Source: Lentisphaerota bacterium (GTDB lineage: Bacteria; Verrucomicrobiota; Lentisphaeria; Victivallales; Victivallaceae). Taken from it: a stretch of 48,575 nt of DNA. The translations under genes and the position numbers were made by a program. Under the pieces are notes generated by a model. The model ran no database searches. It was given only the letters and a program-made list of their open reading frames with translations, and was not told where the DNA came from. Location: assembly GCA_015061815.1 (NCBI GenBank), contig SUVW01000020.1, positions 1 through 48,575 on the forward strand, read 5' to 3'. Shown in pieces: positions 32,453 through 40,248 of this stretch. Within the stretch, counting starts at the first letter, position 1. Each line of letters starts with the position of its first letter.

Positions 32453-34879
32453 TTACGGCAGAGCTGTTTTGATCTCCGGCCAGACACTTTTCCAGAATCC
32501 CCCGGGAACTTTATTGTCAGCCGGCCGTTTGCCATGCAATATATCAGAGTAGAATTCGGCATTGGAAAATTTCAATTTTTCCAGAGCCATAAACAATGAT
32601 TGTCTGGTTCGCGACAAGGCGTTACGGTACTCCAATTCCATCGGTTTGCCGTTTTCTCCGCGATAAACAAGTTTTCCGGGTTTTATTCCGAGCAGCAGGG
32701 CCGTCCCGCGCTCCATCAGAATACGGATATTTCGTTTTTCATCGACCCGCTGCATCCGCTGTAAAATTTTCCGCAGATTATCCTTTTCTTTCGACAGCGA
32801 ATTTAATTTACTTTTTAAGTTTTGAATGGTTTTAGCATCCGCTTGAGAAAATGTTTTTTGCGATTGGGTGAAAGATTTTGCCAGCGTCATGGCATCGTTA
32901 AATCTCTTTTCATCACCATCGATCGCCGTTTGGATCATCGCTTTAACACATTTGACAAATTGTTCATGCGCCTCTTCCTTTATTGAAGCGGCACGCTTTT
33001 GCTGCTCTTTCTCGATTTCCTGCTGAAGTCTCTGATTTTCCAAAGTCTGCCGGGCAATCTCCTGCTGCTGCAGCCGCCGTTCATTTGCCAGTTTGATCTC
33101 CTGATTTTTCAATTCTTCAAAACGTTTTTTTGCCGTTTCAACGGTCATAATATGCTCATTGCGCATACTCTCACGGGCAGCCGCACACCGCATTTGCTCA
33201 TCAACTGCCGAAACAGAGGTCATAAGTTCACTCAACAATCCGAACTCCCGTTCCGTTTCCGGATAATTCAAATTCGGCCATGCCGAATCAACTTTTTGCA
33301 GAAATTCCGCATCTCTGCCCTGATTGGCCAAACGCCATTCCAGCAAAGATTGCACTTGTGACACATATTCCGCCCGTGAAAGATCAGGGACGGTAAAGAT
33401 TTCCAATGTATCTTCTGAAGTAATGATATGCTGCGGCTTTTTATCGCTTTCCGGAACTTTCCCGGAAACAGCCGCAGTACCGGAACTTTCTGCAACAACT
33501 TCCGGAGAAATACTTTTCGCGACAGTTTCCACAGCTTCTCCATCTTCTTCATTTTCTGCTTTGTACCACAGGAAATAGTACGTCGCCCCTCCCCCTCCAA
33601 GAATGAGCAATAACAGAATAATTGAAATAAGTATCCAGATTTTCTTCTTTCCGCCGGATTTACTTTTTTTACCGCTTTCACTCTTTTCTCCGGGAACAAC
33701 CGGAGCCGGCGCTGTCGGCTTGACTGCAGGAGTCGGCACTGCTGCAGCCGGACGGGGAACAACCGGCTTGACCGCTGGAGGAGTTTGTACTGCTGCAGCC
33801 GGACGGGGAATGACCGGTTTGACCGCTGGAACAGTTGCCTTTTTGGGCGGCAATGATATTTTTCCCCCGGGAATATTCAATTTTTTACCGGCGATGCCCG
33901 GCACCGGCTTACCTGCAGATGTATCCTTTTCCTCTTTTGAAATCAGATTTTTCAAAAATTTATCCAGCTCATCCACCAATTCTGCCGGAGATTGATAACG
34001 CGCAGCGATATCCCTCGCCATCATTTTTACAATGATCCGATCCAATTCATCCGGCAGATCCGGCCTCCGTTCTTTCGGCGGAGTCAAATCACCGGCATCA
34101 TGCATTTTGGCCAGTTCATTCATATCTGCGGCACGATAAGGAAGTTTACCGGTCACAATGTGATAAAATGTCGCGCCAAGACTGTAAATGTCACTGCGTA
34201 CATCGGTAGGAACTCCGGTCAATTGTTCAGGACTGATATATTGCGGCGTACCGAGAACTTCATCTGAATCATCCTTATCTTCCTCGGTGGATGCTGTTTT
34301 AGCCAATCCCAAATCCGCCAGCTTGGAAAAACCATTCACATCCAGCATGATATTGTCAGGTTTTATATCCTGGTGAACCAATTTCTGTTCACGCCACGCC
34401 ACATCCAGCGCATTTGCGATATCCCGGATGATCCTGGCCGCTTTTTCCACCGGCAGGGCTCCGTCTTTGCGCAGAATATTCTTTAACGTATCCCCGCGCA
34501 CCAATTCCATTGCAAAATAAAAAATCCCGTCATCCTGCCCTACAGCATAAGCCTGAACAATATTTGGATGGCTGATTTTAGCAGCGGCTCTGGCTTCCCG
34601 GAAAAGGCTTTCCACATAATCTTTGTCATGGGTAAACTCCTGCCGCAGTACCTTCAACGCCACCTGACGATCCAGCGATATCTGCCGCGCGACAAAAACT
34701 TCCCCCATACCGCCTTTGCTCAAATGCTCTTCTATCAGGAAATCTCCGACAACGACACCGGGACTCAATTCCGTTTCCGGACGTACAACATCTTTACCGC
34801 AACCGGGACACTGCACAACCGGTTGATCCCCCGGTTCGACCGGAAATGCTTTACTGCATGTTTCACAAAACAATTTCAT
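32453..34879 (-). CDS. Transmembrane Ser/Thr protein kinase with N-terminal zinc ribbon
   Basis: 808 residues. Residues 5-27 form a Cys4 zinc ribbon (CETC, CPGC). The kinase domain (about 45-315) has LSKGGMGEVFVA, Lys76 (VALKVL), Glu95, then LVHQDIKPDNIML with HQD instead of HRD, ADLGLA (DLG for DFG) and YISPEQL. A Pro/Ala-rich linker with repeats (AVKPVVPRPAAAVPTP) leads to a membrane helix at about 411-435. The C-terminal 370 residues, probably outside the cytoplasm, are largely coiled coil (Glu/Gln/Lys-rich, about 575-690). It follows a SurA-like PPIase gene by 15 bases. Substrate and signal are unknown. Confidence 0.92.
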   Translation of the reverse strand: MKLFCETCSKAFPVEPGDQPVVQCPGCGKDVVRPETELSPGVVVGDFLIEEHLSKGGMGEVFVARQISLDRQVALKVLRQEFTHDKDYVESLFREARAAAKISHPNIVQAYAVGQDDGIFYFAMELVRGDTLKNILRKDGALPVEKAARIIRDIANALDVAWREQKLVHQDIKPDNIMLDVNGFSKLADLGLAKTASTEEDKDDSDEVLGTPQYISPEQLTGVPTDVRSDIYSLGATFYHIVTGKLPYRAADMNELAKMHDAGDLTPPKERRPDLPDELDRIIVKMMARDIAARYQSPAELVDELDKFLKNLISKEEKDTSAGKPVPGIAGKKLNIPGGKISLPPKKATVPAVKPVIPRPAAAVQTPPAVKPVVPRPAAAVPTPAVKPTAPAPVVPGEKSESGKKSKSGGKKKIWILISIILLLLILGGGGATYYFLWYKAENEEDGEAVETVAKSISPEVVAESSGTAAVSGKVPESDKKPQHIITSEDTLEIFTVPDLSRAEYVSQVQSLLEWRLANQGRDAEFLQKVDSAWPNLNYPETEREFGLLSELMTSVSAVDEQMRCAAARESMRNEHIMTVETAKKRFEELKNQEIKLANERRLQQQEIARQTLENQRLQQEIEKEQQKRAASIKEEAHEQFVKCVKAMIQTAIDGDEKRFNDAMTLAKSFTQSQKTFSQADAKTIQNLKSKLNSLSKEKDNLRKILQRMQRVDEKRNIRILMERGTALLLGIKPGKLVYRGENGKPMELEYRNALSRTRQSLFMALEKLKFSNAEFYSDILHGKRPADNKVPGGFWKSVWPEIKTALP

Positions 34880-34894
34880 AATTTTCAGCCTGTA

Positions 34895-35848
34895 TTAAAA
34901 AAAGTATTCTATTATCGCTCTGTTACGCAAATAAGATGCATACCCGGAAATCACTTTACGGCGTAAATCTTTTTCCAGATCAGCCTTGATCACCGGTTCC
35001 CAATCTTTGAATTCAGCTTTTTTACCGGGAATGATATCATCTATCCGCAACCATACCAACGCACCGTAAATCTTGATCGGACCGGCAATTTTGCCAACGG
35101 TAAACCGGTCAAAAGCTCCGGAAAATTCCGGACGCAAATCGCGGCGGATCACTTCTCCAAGTTTTCCATCTCCTGAATCCGGAGCATGTTTTTTGATCAA
35201 TTCATCAAATTTGTCCGGTTCAGCTGCCAAAACTTTATTGATGTCATCGGAAATTTTTTCAATATCCGGAGTCGACAAATCAATTTTCAACATACTCAAC
35301 ACAATTTTTTCCGGAGTGGAATATTTTTCCCTGACAGTCAAAAAATATTCATGCAACTCACGCGGAGAAAGCGGATCGGCAATCTGAATCTGACGGTAAA
35401 GCATCAACTGGATCATCATCGTTTTCCGTATTTCCATTCTTATCTCATCAATGCTGCTGTTATTTTTACGCAGCATTCCGGCCAATTGTGTGCGTGAACG
35501 ACAGCCGATCCTCTCGGCAAAACGATCGACCTCTCTTTCAATATCCTGATTGGACAAAGGATAATTGTATTTTGAAAATTCTTTATGGATCAAAATATTG
35601 TCGATCAATTCATCGACAGCCTCCCGGCGGTAACCGGCGATAACCGAACTCAATTTATCCCCGGAATAAACACCCCGGGCCTGCAACTCTTTACTTCCGG
35701 TCACTGCCATAACATCCATCAGTGTCACCGCATTGCCATCGACAGAGGCCAACACCGAATTCATACTGCTGCCGGATCGTTTTTCCCCCGCAGATAAAAA
35801 CGGTATCAGCACACAAACTGCCGCAAAAATGGATATTACCCGTTTCAA
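34895..35848 (-). CDS. SurA-like periplasmic peptidyl-prolyl isomerase
   Basis: A 317-residue secreted chaperone. A signal peptide (MKRVISIFAAVCVLIPFLSAG) precedes a SurA-type N-terminal helical region (about 33-165) and a parvulin-like region (about 170-280; GKLGEVIRRDLRPEFSGAF, then GPIKIYGALVWLRIDDI). The start is a TTG at 35848 with an AGGGA site; no in-frame ATG fits the signal peptide. It lies 15 bases before the kinase gene, so the two probably share a transcript. Likely clients are outer-membrane proteins, possibly the kinase's external domain. Confidence 0.85.
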   Translation of the reverse strand: MKRVISIFAAVCVLIPFLSAGEKRSGSSMNSVLASVDGNAVTLMDVMAVTGSKELQARGVYSGDKLSSVIAGYRREAVDELIDNILIHKEFSKYNYPLSNQDIEREVDRFAERIGCRSRTQLAGMLRKNNSSIDEIRMEIRKTMMIQLMLYRQIQIADPLSPRELHEYFLTVREKYSTPEKIVLSMLKIDLSTPDIEKISDDINKVLAAEPDKFDELIKKHAPDSGDGKLGEVIRRDLRPEFSGAFDRFTVGKIAGPIKIYGALVWLRIDDIIPGKKAEFKDWEPVIKADLEKDLRRKVISGYASYLRNRAIIEYFF

Positions 35849-35888
35849 AATCTCAATCCCTCATTCCAAATAAAAACTTTACAGTCTT

Positions 35889-35917
35889 AATATAACATCT
35901 CAAAGCCATTTCTGCAA
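35889..35917 (-). promoter_or_regulatory. Likely promoter of the PPIase-kinase pair
   Basis: On the minus strand TTGCAG (35917-35912), 17 bp, TATATT (35894-35889). The -35 box lies inside the end of tsaC. Confidence 0.55.
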
Positions 35918-36493
35918 ATCGACCGGTCCCGGACGTAATATTCTTATCTTATCCCCGGAAGCATCTGCTACCGTAGATGCAATAATGTCTCCTTCAATGG
36001 CTCCGCCATCGACCGCACAATCGACTTCTCCATTCAACTGCGCCAATGCCTCATCACAATCACGGGCATCCGGCATTCCTGAACAATTGGCACTTGTCTG
36101 GAGCAACGGACCGGGAACTTTTGCCAGCAAACTTGCCAACAGCGGCGTATCCGGGACCCGGAAACCGACCGTAGAACCATCCCGGCACGGAGCGATTATC
36201 GTCAAAGGCCCCGGACAATAAGCCGTTGCCAGTTTCTCCGGCAAACCGGCAAGCAGAACACCGTATTCAGATAACTTGCGCCAGTCACTGACAAACCATC
36301 CCAATTTCTTGGAAACATTGCGGTGCTTTAATTCAAAAATCCTTTTCTCTGCCGCATGGTCACCAACTCTGGCGACCAATCCGTAAACCGTTTCCGTCGG
36401 CAAAAGCAGCACAGTCCCGTCCCGTGAAAGAAGTTCAGCCAACTGCGCTGATATCTGCTCAACCGTTTCGGCAGTCAGATGCAACCGTTTCAT
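35900..36493 (-). CDS. tsaC: L-threonylcarbamoyladenylate synthase (YrdC/Sua5 type)
   Basis: It makes threonylcarbamoyl-AMP for the t6A37 modification of tRNAs reading ANN codons. LPTETVYGLVARVGD is the nucleotide-binding signature. FELKHRNVSKKLGWFV is a variant of the usual KxRxxxKP motif. YCPGPLTIIAP, GFRVPDTPLL and LLQTSANCSGMPD follow in family order. It is a short TsaC-type protein without a Sua5 extension. ATGs at 36499, 36496 and 36493 are adjacent; the last has the best spacing to GGGAG. The start lies inside the end of the symporter gene, so translation may be coupled. Confidence 0.93.
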   Translation of the reverse strand: MKRLHLTAETVEQISAQLAELLSRDGTVLLLPTETVYGLVARVGDHAAEKRIFELKHRNVSKKLGWFVSDWRKLSEYGVLLAGLPEKLATAYCPGPLTIIAPCRDGSTVGFRVPDTPLLASLLAKVPGPLLQTSANCSGMPDARDCDEALAQLNGEVDCAVDGGAIEGDIIASTVADASGDKIRILRPGPVDLQKWL

Positions 36494-38021
36494 CATCATC
36501 TCCCACAATCCGTTCTCCGGCATAACAGCTTGCAAAAGTCAAAAGCGCAGAAGCAAATCCATAAACTGCGCCACAGGTTATCGCCCGGTCAAACTCATCA
36601 CTGCTCAACAGATCCACAAAACTCATCCGGCTGCCGCAACTGGCAATAAAGGTGTATCCGAGCCATACCACAGTTCCGGATATCATCGTTGCCCATGCGG
36701 TATTTTTAGATACTTTCGGCACATACAACGCCATGATCACCGGCAGAAAAATTACGACCAACTGTGAAATCCAACTGTTTATCATCAGATTATAGATGCT
36801 TTTGACCCGAATTGCCAGCACCAGAGCGATCAAAGTCAACAGCACCGTTGTTATCCGGGTACTCAAAAGCAAACCTCTTGCCCGCAGCTTCGGAAAGATC
36901 GGTGCCAGAACATTGTTGCAGAAAAGTGACGCTCCGGCCAGAAGCGAACTGTCCGCAGAACTCATGATCGCCGCCGTCAATGCAGCAATGAAAATCGTAA
37001 GAATAACCGGATATTCACCACCGAGAACCAGTATCGCGATTCGAGGCAGCACCTGATTATCCAGGTCGTCCCCCATCGTTTCCGAAGTTATACCGTAATT
37101 CTGCAGAATTATCCGCGCCGCCACACCGATAGTAATGGGAATGAAGCCGATAACGATATAGGCAAAACCGGAAATAACACTGCTGGCAACCGCCACCTGG
37201 GGATTTTTACTGGCCAGAGAACGCTGGATGAGATCCTGACCGACCATACAGCCCAACCCCATGATTATCCAACTGCCCACATAATAAACGTAATCATTGA
37301 AACAGGATGCTCCTGACGGCAGCAATGTATCGGCTTCACCCAAACGTGCGACGACCGCTTCAGCTCCACCGGCCAATTCCACAGTCCCCGGCAGCAGCAT
37401 TATCAAACCGAGTATCATGATACCGACCTGCACCACATCCGTAAGAGTTACGGCCCACATGCCTCCGGCACAGGTATAAAGTAAAACAACAGCTGCGCCG
37501 ACCAGAGTACCATTGATGATCGATATCCCGGTCAGCAGATTGAGAATAGTTCCCAGACCAAGCAATTGAGCTCCGAGCCACCCGACATAAACCGGGATCA
37601 TCCACAGTGACGCATAAACCCCGGCCCATTTACCGAACCGCTGTTCAATAATATCTGTAACAGTCATACACCCTTTCTTACGCAAAGTGCCGACAATGAA
37701 TATTCCGGCCAGAAGCAAACTCAATGATGCCCCGAAAGGATCGGCCAGAACTCCACTCAAGCCATCGGAATACACTGTCGCAGCCACCCCCATACTGGAA
37801 CCGGCTCCAAACCATGTCGCCAGTAAAGTGGCAGTTGCCATCCACAACGGCAATCTGCGTCCGGCCACCAGAAAATCACTCATTTGAGTTACCCGGCGGC
37901 TGGAAAACCAACCGATAAACAACATGATCCCCATGTAGATGACGATTCCGATGACCAACATTTTCACAGCAGAAGATGAAAGTCCGAGACTTCCGGCGGC
38001 AGAACAAAACAGCAGTTCCAT
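36459..38021 (-). CDS. Sodium/solute symporter (SSS family)
   Basis: A 520-residue membrane protein with about 13 helices. The SSS pattern is visible: SDFLVAGRRLPLW, then TLLATWFGAGSSMG, then VDVVQ-like TLTDVVQVGIMI. SSADSSLLAGASLFCNN has the conserved sodium-site serines. The substrate is unknown; PanF/PutP/SglT relatives carry pantothenate, proline or sugars. The ATG at 38021 follows AAAGG; a TTG six codons earlier is unlikely. Its 3' end overlaps tsaC by 35 bases. Confidence 0.92.
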   Translation of the reverse strand: MELLFCSAAGSLGLSSSAVKMLVIGIVIYMGIMLFIGWFSSRRVTQMSDFLVAGRRLPLWMATATLLATWFGAGSSMGVAATVYSDGLSGVLADPFGASLSLLLAGIFIVGTLRKKGCMTVTDIIEQRFGKWAGVYASLWMIPVYVGWLGAQLLGLGTILNLLTGISIINGTLVGAAVVLLYTCAGGMWAVTLTDVVQVGIMILGLIMLLPGTVELAGGAEAVVARLGEADTLLPSGASCFNDYVYYVGSWIIMGLGCMVGQDLIQRSLASKNPQVAVASSVISGFAYIVIGFIPITIGVAARIILQNYGITSETMGDDLDNQVLPRIAILVLGGEYPVILTIFIAALTAAIMSSADSSLLAGASLFCNNVLAPIFPKLRARGLLLSTRITTVLLTLIALVLAIRVKSIYNLMINSWISQLVVIFLPVIMALYVPKVSKNTAWATMISGTVVWLGYTFIASCGSRMSFVDLLSSDEFDRAITCGAVYGFASALLTFASCYAGERIVGDDDETVASDCRNG

Positions 38022-38101
38022 ACGATTATTGCCTTTCAAAAAATAAATTTCCGTTCCAACAAAAAACAGACTGATTTTTCACACTCTCTTAAACTTTGTA
38101 A

Positions 38102-38129
38102 AATATAGTCTATATGCGGGGGATTGCAA
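38102..38129 (-). promoter_or_regulatory. Promoter of the symporter-tsaC genes
   Basis: On the minus strand TTGCAA (38129-38124), 16 bp, TATATT (38107-38102), with a leader of about 75 nt. Confidence 0.6.
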
Positions 38130-38183
38130 CTTGAAAATCAGAAAAAGAACCGTTTTTTTTGATTTTTTTTACCGCTTGCCGTA

Positions 38184-38972
38184 TTAAAAGCAGATATTAA
38201 ACAGCGGAAAATGTTTGATCAAACTGTTGGGATTGGTATTCCACAGACCGAATTGGATCCCCGGAGCATCGGAATAATTTATCAAACCGGCCTGCACTCC
38301 GAAACGGTCAGACTGTTTTTCCGGCTTCATGGGATACTCAAGCAGCAAATTATTTTCCTCCCGGTTGATGATCCCGATCTGCACGCCCCGGTTATTCTCC
38401 GTCAAATTCCACAATCCGATCGAACAGCCGTTATTGACCACAGCTCCACCGGCAACAAACATGGAAAAACCGCTGGACGCACCACTCAAATCCACCAGCG
38501 ACATGGAAAACCCGTTCTTGCTGCTGTTAAAAAGATGAAACATCGCCAGACTTACGCCGTTTATCTCCTTTTGCGGCAGATAATACCCCAGAGCAACTCC
38601 GTTTATCGCTTTGTCATGAGAATATACATAGAAGTCTTTCCAGGGGAAATATTGCAGTTGCCAGAATGCTGAAGTATCACTGTTTTCCGCCGTTACTGCC
38701 GCTGAAACGTTCCCTGGCCTGTCCGGCACAGACAGTTCTGCAGTTTCTTCAGTGAAGCTTCCGGATTCCTCCTCCGGAAAATGCGCCCACTTCTCCTGCG
38801 ATTCCCAGGTTGATTTCCAAATTTCTGATTCCCGGGCACTCTTATCCCCCGGGAAGTAACGGTATTGCCACACCCCCGCAGCAGCAGGTTCCGGCCCAAA
38901 CAGCAGCAGGATCACGGCTGTAATAACGGAAATAACAGATGCCGTAATAATGAACAACACCATTTTTTTCAT
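38184..38972 (-). CDS. Membrane-anchored surface-repeat protein, LA_2272 type
   Basis: 262 residues. A signal anchor (about 5-25) is followed by a variable acidic region with a repeated YFPxD/YFPWK motif (QYRYFPGDKS, QLQYFPWKDF). The C-terminal half is a run of short beta repeats: INGVALGYYL, INGVSLAMFHLFN, GVQIGIINREENN, GVQAGLINYSDA, GIQFGLWNTNP. It ends in FPLFNICF, the pattern of LA_2272-type surface repeats seen in Leptospira and PVC bacteria. It is probably exposed on the envelope. Function unknown. Its promoter overlaps that of the divergent release-factor-like gene. Confidence 0.75.
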   Translation of the reverse strand: MKKMVLFIITASVISVITAVILLLFGPEPAAAGVWQYRYFPGDKSARESEIWKSTWESQEKWAHFPEEESGSFTEETAELSVPDRPGNVSAAVTAENSDTSAFWQLQYFPWKDFYVYSHDKAINGVALGYYLPQKEINGVSLAMFHLFNSSKNGFSMSLVDLSGASSGFSMFVAGGAVVNNGCSIGLWNLTENNRGVQIGIINREENNLLLEYPMKPEKQSDRFGVQAGLINYSDAPGIQFGLWNTNPNSLIKHFPLFNICF

Positions 38973-39001
38973 TTTAATACCGTGCCTTTCCTGTTTTCAA
39001 C

Positions 39002-39030
39002 TTGACAAAACCGGTTTTCTATAATATATT
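39002..39030 (+). promoter_or_regulatory. Promoter of the release-factor-like gene
   Basis: TTGACA (39002-39007), 17 bp, TATATT (39025-39030), 30 bases before the start codon. Confidence 0.7.
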
Positions 39031-39051
39031 CCATAAAAGATCAATATGCAA
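39023..39051 (-). promoter_or_regulatory. Opposing promoter of the surface-repeat gene
   Basis: On the minus strand TTGCAT (39051-39046), 17 bp, TATATT (39028-39023). Its -10 box shares four base pairs with the -10 box of the plus-strand promoter, so both cannot be occupied at once. Confidence 0.55.
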
Positions 39052-39059
39052 GTGTATTT

Positions 39060-39551
39060 ATGATGATTTCAGACCGGGATATTTTATTACAGCTTGAGGA
39101 TGCTGAATTATCTGCCCTTTGCCGGATAACTTTCAGTAAAGCCACCGGACCGGGAGGACAAAAAAGGAACAAAACTTCCAGTGCCGTCACCGTTGAGCTG
39201 CCTGCGCTGGGATTGAGTTCTTCCGACTGCACCGAACGCAGTCAATTCAGAAACCGGGCGAAAGCTCTGAAAAAGTTACGGATGCAGATCGCTTTGAATT
39301 ACCGGAAAACCCCATCCGTGATACCGGAAAATCCGGATTGTTCCATACACTCTCCCGGATACCCATTATTCGCAGCCAGAGTACTGGATATTCTTGCTGA
39401 ATGCGATCTTGACCACAAAACAGCGGCCGGCCGCTGCAATATTTCACCATCGGCTCTTTTGAAAAAACTCTACCGCGACCCTCTTTTGTGGCAATTTTTT
39501 CAGCAGCTCCGCAAAAAACGGCAGCTGCCTCTGCTGCATCCGCCGGAATAA
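39060..39551 (+). CDS. GGQ-domain release-factor-like protein with unusual C-terminus
   Basis: 163 residues. Residues 8-80 are a peptide-chain release factor catalytic domain: FSKATGPGGQKRNKTSSAV with Gly32-Gly33-Gln34, which triggers peptidyl-tRNA hydrolysis. There is no codon-recognition domain. The C-terminal 65 residues (about 98-163) are not the loose basic tail of ArfB; they look like a folded helical region (ECDLDHKTAAGRCNISPSAL has an HTH-like look). It may be a ribosome-rescue factor. No clear ribosome-binding site is seen; ATGs at 39060 and 39063 are both possible. Confidence 0.85.
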   Translation: MMISDRDILLQLEDAELSALCRITFSKATGPGGQKRNKTSSAVTVELPALGLSSSDCTERSQFRNRAKALKKLRMQIALNYRKTPSVIPENPDCSIHSPGYPLFAARVLDILAECDLDHKTAAGRCNISPSALLKKLYRDPLLWQFFQQLRKKRQLPLLHPPE

Positions 39552-39570
39552 AATTTCAGACATTATCAAA

Positions 39571-39605
39571 CAAAAACATCCGGCAGTAAAAAAACGGCCG
39601 GATGT
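39571..39605 (-). terminator. Terminator of the zinc-ribbon gene
   Basis: A perfect 9-bp stem (acatccggc at 39576-39584, gccggatgt at 39597-39605) with, on the minus strand, a trailing ttttgttt tract. It also lies just past the convergent release-factor-like gene. Confidence 0.85.
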
Positions 39606-39623
39606 CCCTGACACGACAGAAGA

Positions 39624-39980
39624 TCACTCCTCATCGAACTCTTCTGCATCAAAATCTTCTTCATCCAGATCATCGAACATTTCATCATCAAATTCGCCGT
39701 CCAGATCATCATCAAAGCCGTCAAGCAAATCATCATCACCGAAAATGTCATCATCATCCAGATCACGCCGGGAGAAGTCATTGCCATCATCCTCTTCATC
39801 ATCCAAATCACTGAAAACATCATCGGTTTCATCATCGTAATCGAAGTAATCGCCATCCGGATCATCCAACAGAGAACGGACACCGGAGATCTGCGCACCG
39901 CACTCCGGACAACAACCGTCCTCGGCCTCGATCGCACTTTCACGCACTTCAATGTTGCAGTAAGGACATATTGTAGCCAT
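39624..39980 (-). CDS. Zinc-ribbon protein with long acidic tail
   Basis: 118 residues. Residues 1-30 form a Cys4 ribbon (CPYC, CPEC). From about residue 38 on, the protein is almost entirely Asp/Glu with Phe, Tyr and Leu spaced through it (over half acidic). Such a tail suggests an intrinsically disordered, DNA-mimicking or basic-protein-binding region. The ATG at 39980 follows AAAGGG. It is monocistronic with a good terminator. I know no function for it. The kinase at 32-35 kb also starts with a Cys4 ribbon. Confidence 0.85.
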   Translation of the reverse strand: MATICPYCNIEVRESAIEAEDGCCPECGAQISGVRSLLDDPDGDYFDYDDETDDVFSDLDDEEDDGNDFSRRDLDDDDIFGDDDLLDGFDDDLDGEFDDEMFDDLDEEDFDAEEFDEE

Positions 39981-40021
39981 AATCAACCCTTTCTATTTTC
40001 AAGTCAATAAATTAATTGCCT

Positions 40022-40030
40022 AACATATCA
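40022..40030 (-). promoter_or_regulatory. Extended -10 promoter of the zinc-ribbon gene
   Basis: On the minus strand TTGATATGTT reads as an extended -10 box (TGa-TATGTT, 40027-40022). No good -35 box is present. The core matches the one before the EamA gene. Confidence 0.4.
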
Positions 40031-40116
40031 AAATAGTACTATATTGATGTTTTTACTTTTTTCAAATCATTTTTTAAAAATTTTTACATTTTTTTTCAAC
40101 AAAATCCTCCTTCCCC

Positions 40117-40146
40117 TTGAAAATCCCCCATTTCATGCGATATATT
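40117..40146 (+). promoter_or_regulatory. Promoter of proB-miaB
   Basis: TTGAAA (40117-40122), 18 bp, TATATT (40141-40146). The predicted leader is about 95 nt. The 39981-40248 spacer otherwise holds no gene. Confidence 0.5.
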
Positions 40147-40248
40147 ATAAAACAAACGTATTATATTTCTGCCCGCCGGATCCAGCTTTTTTTCAACCGG
40201 ATTTACGGGGCATGTCACAGATACAGAAGCAAAGGATTTTCCAAAATC

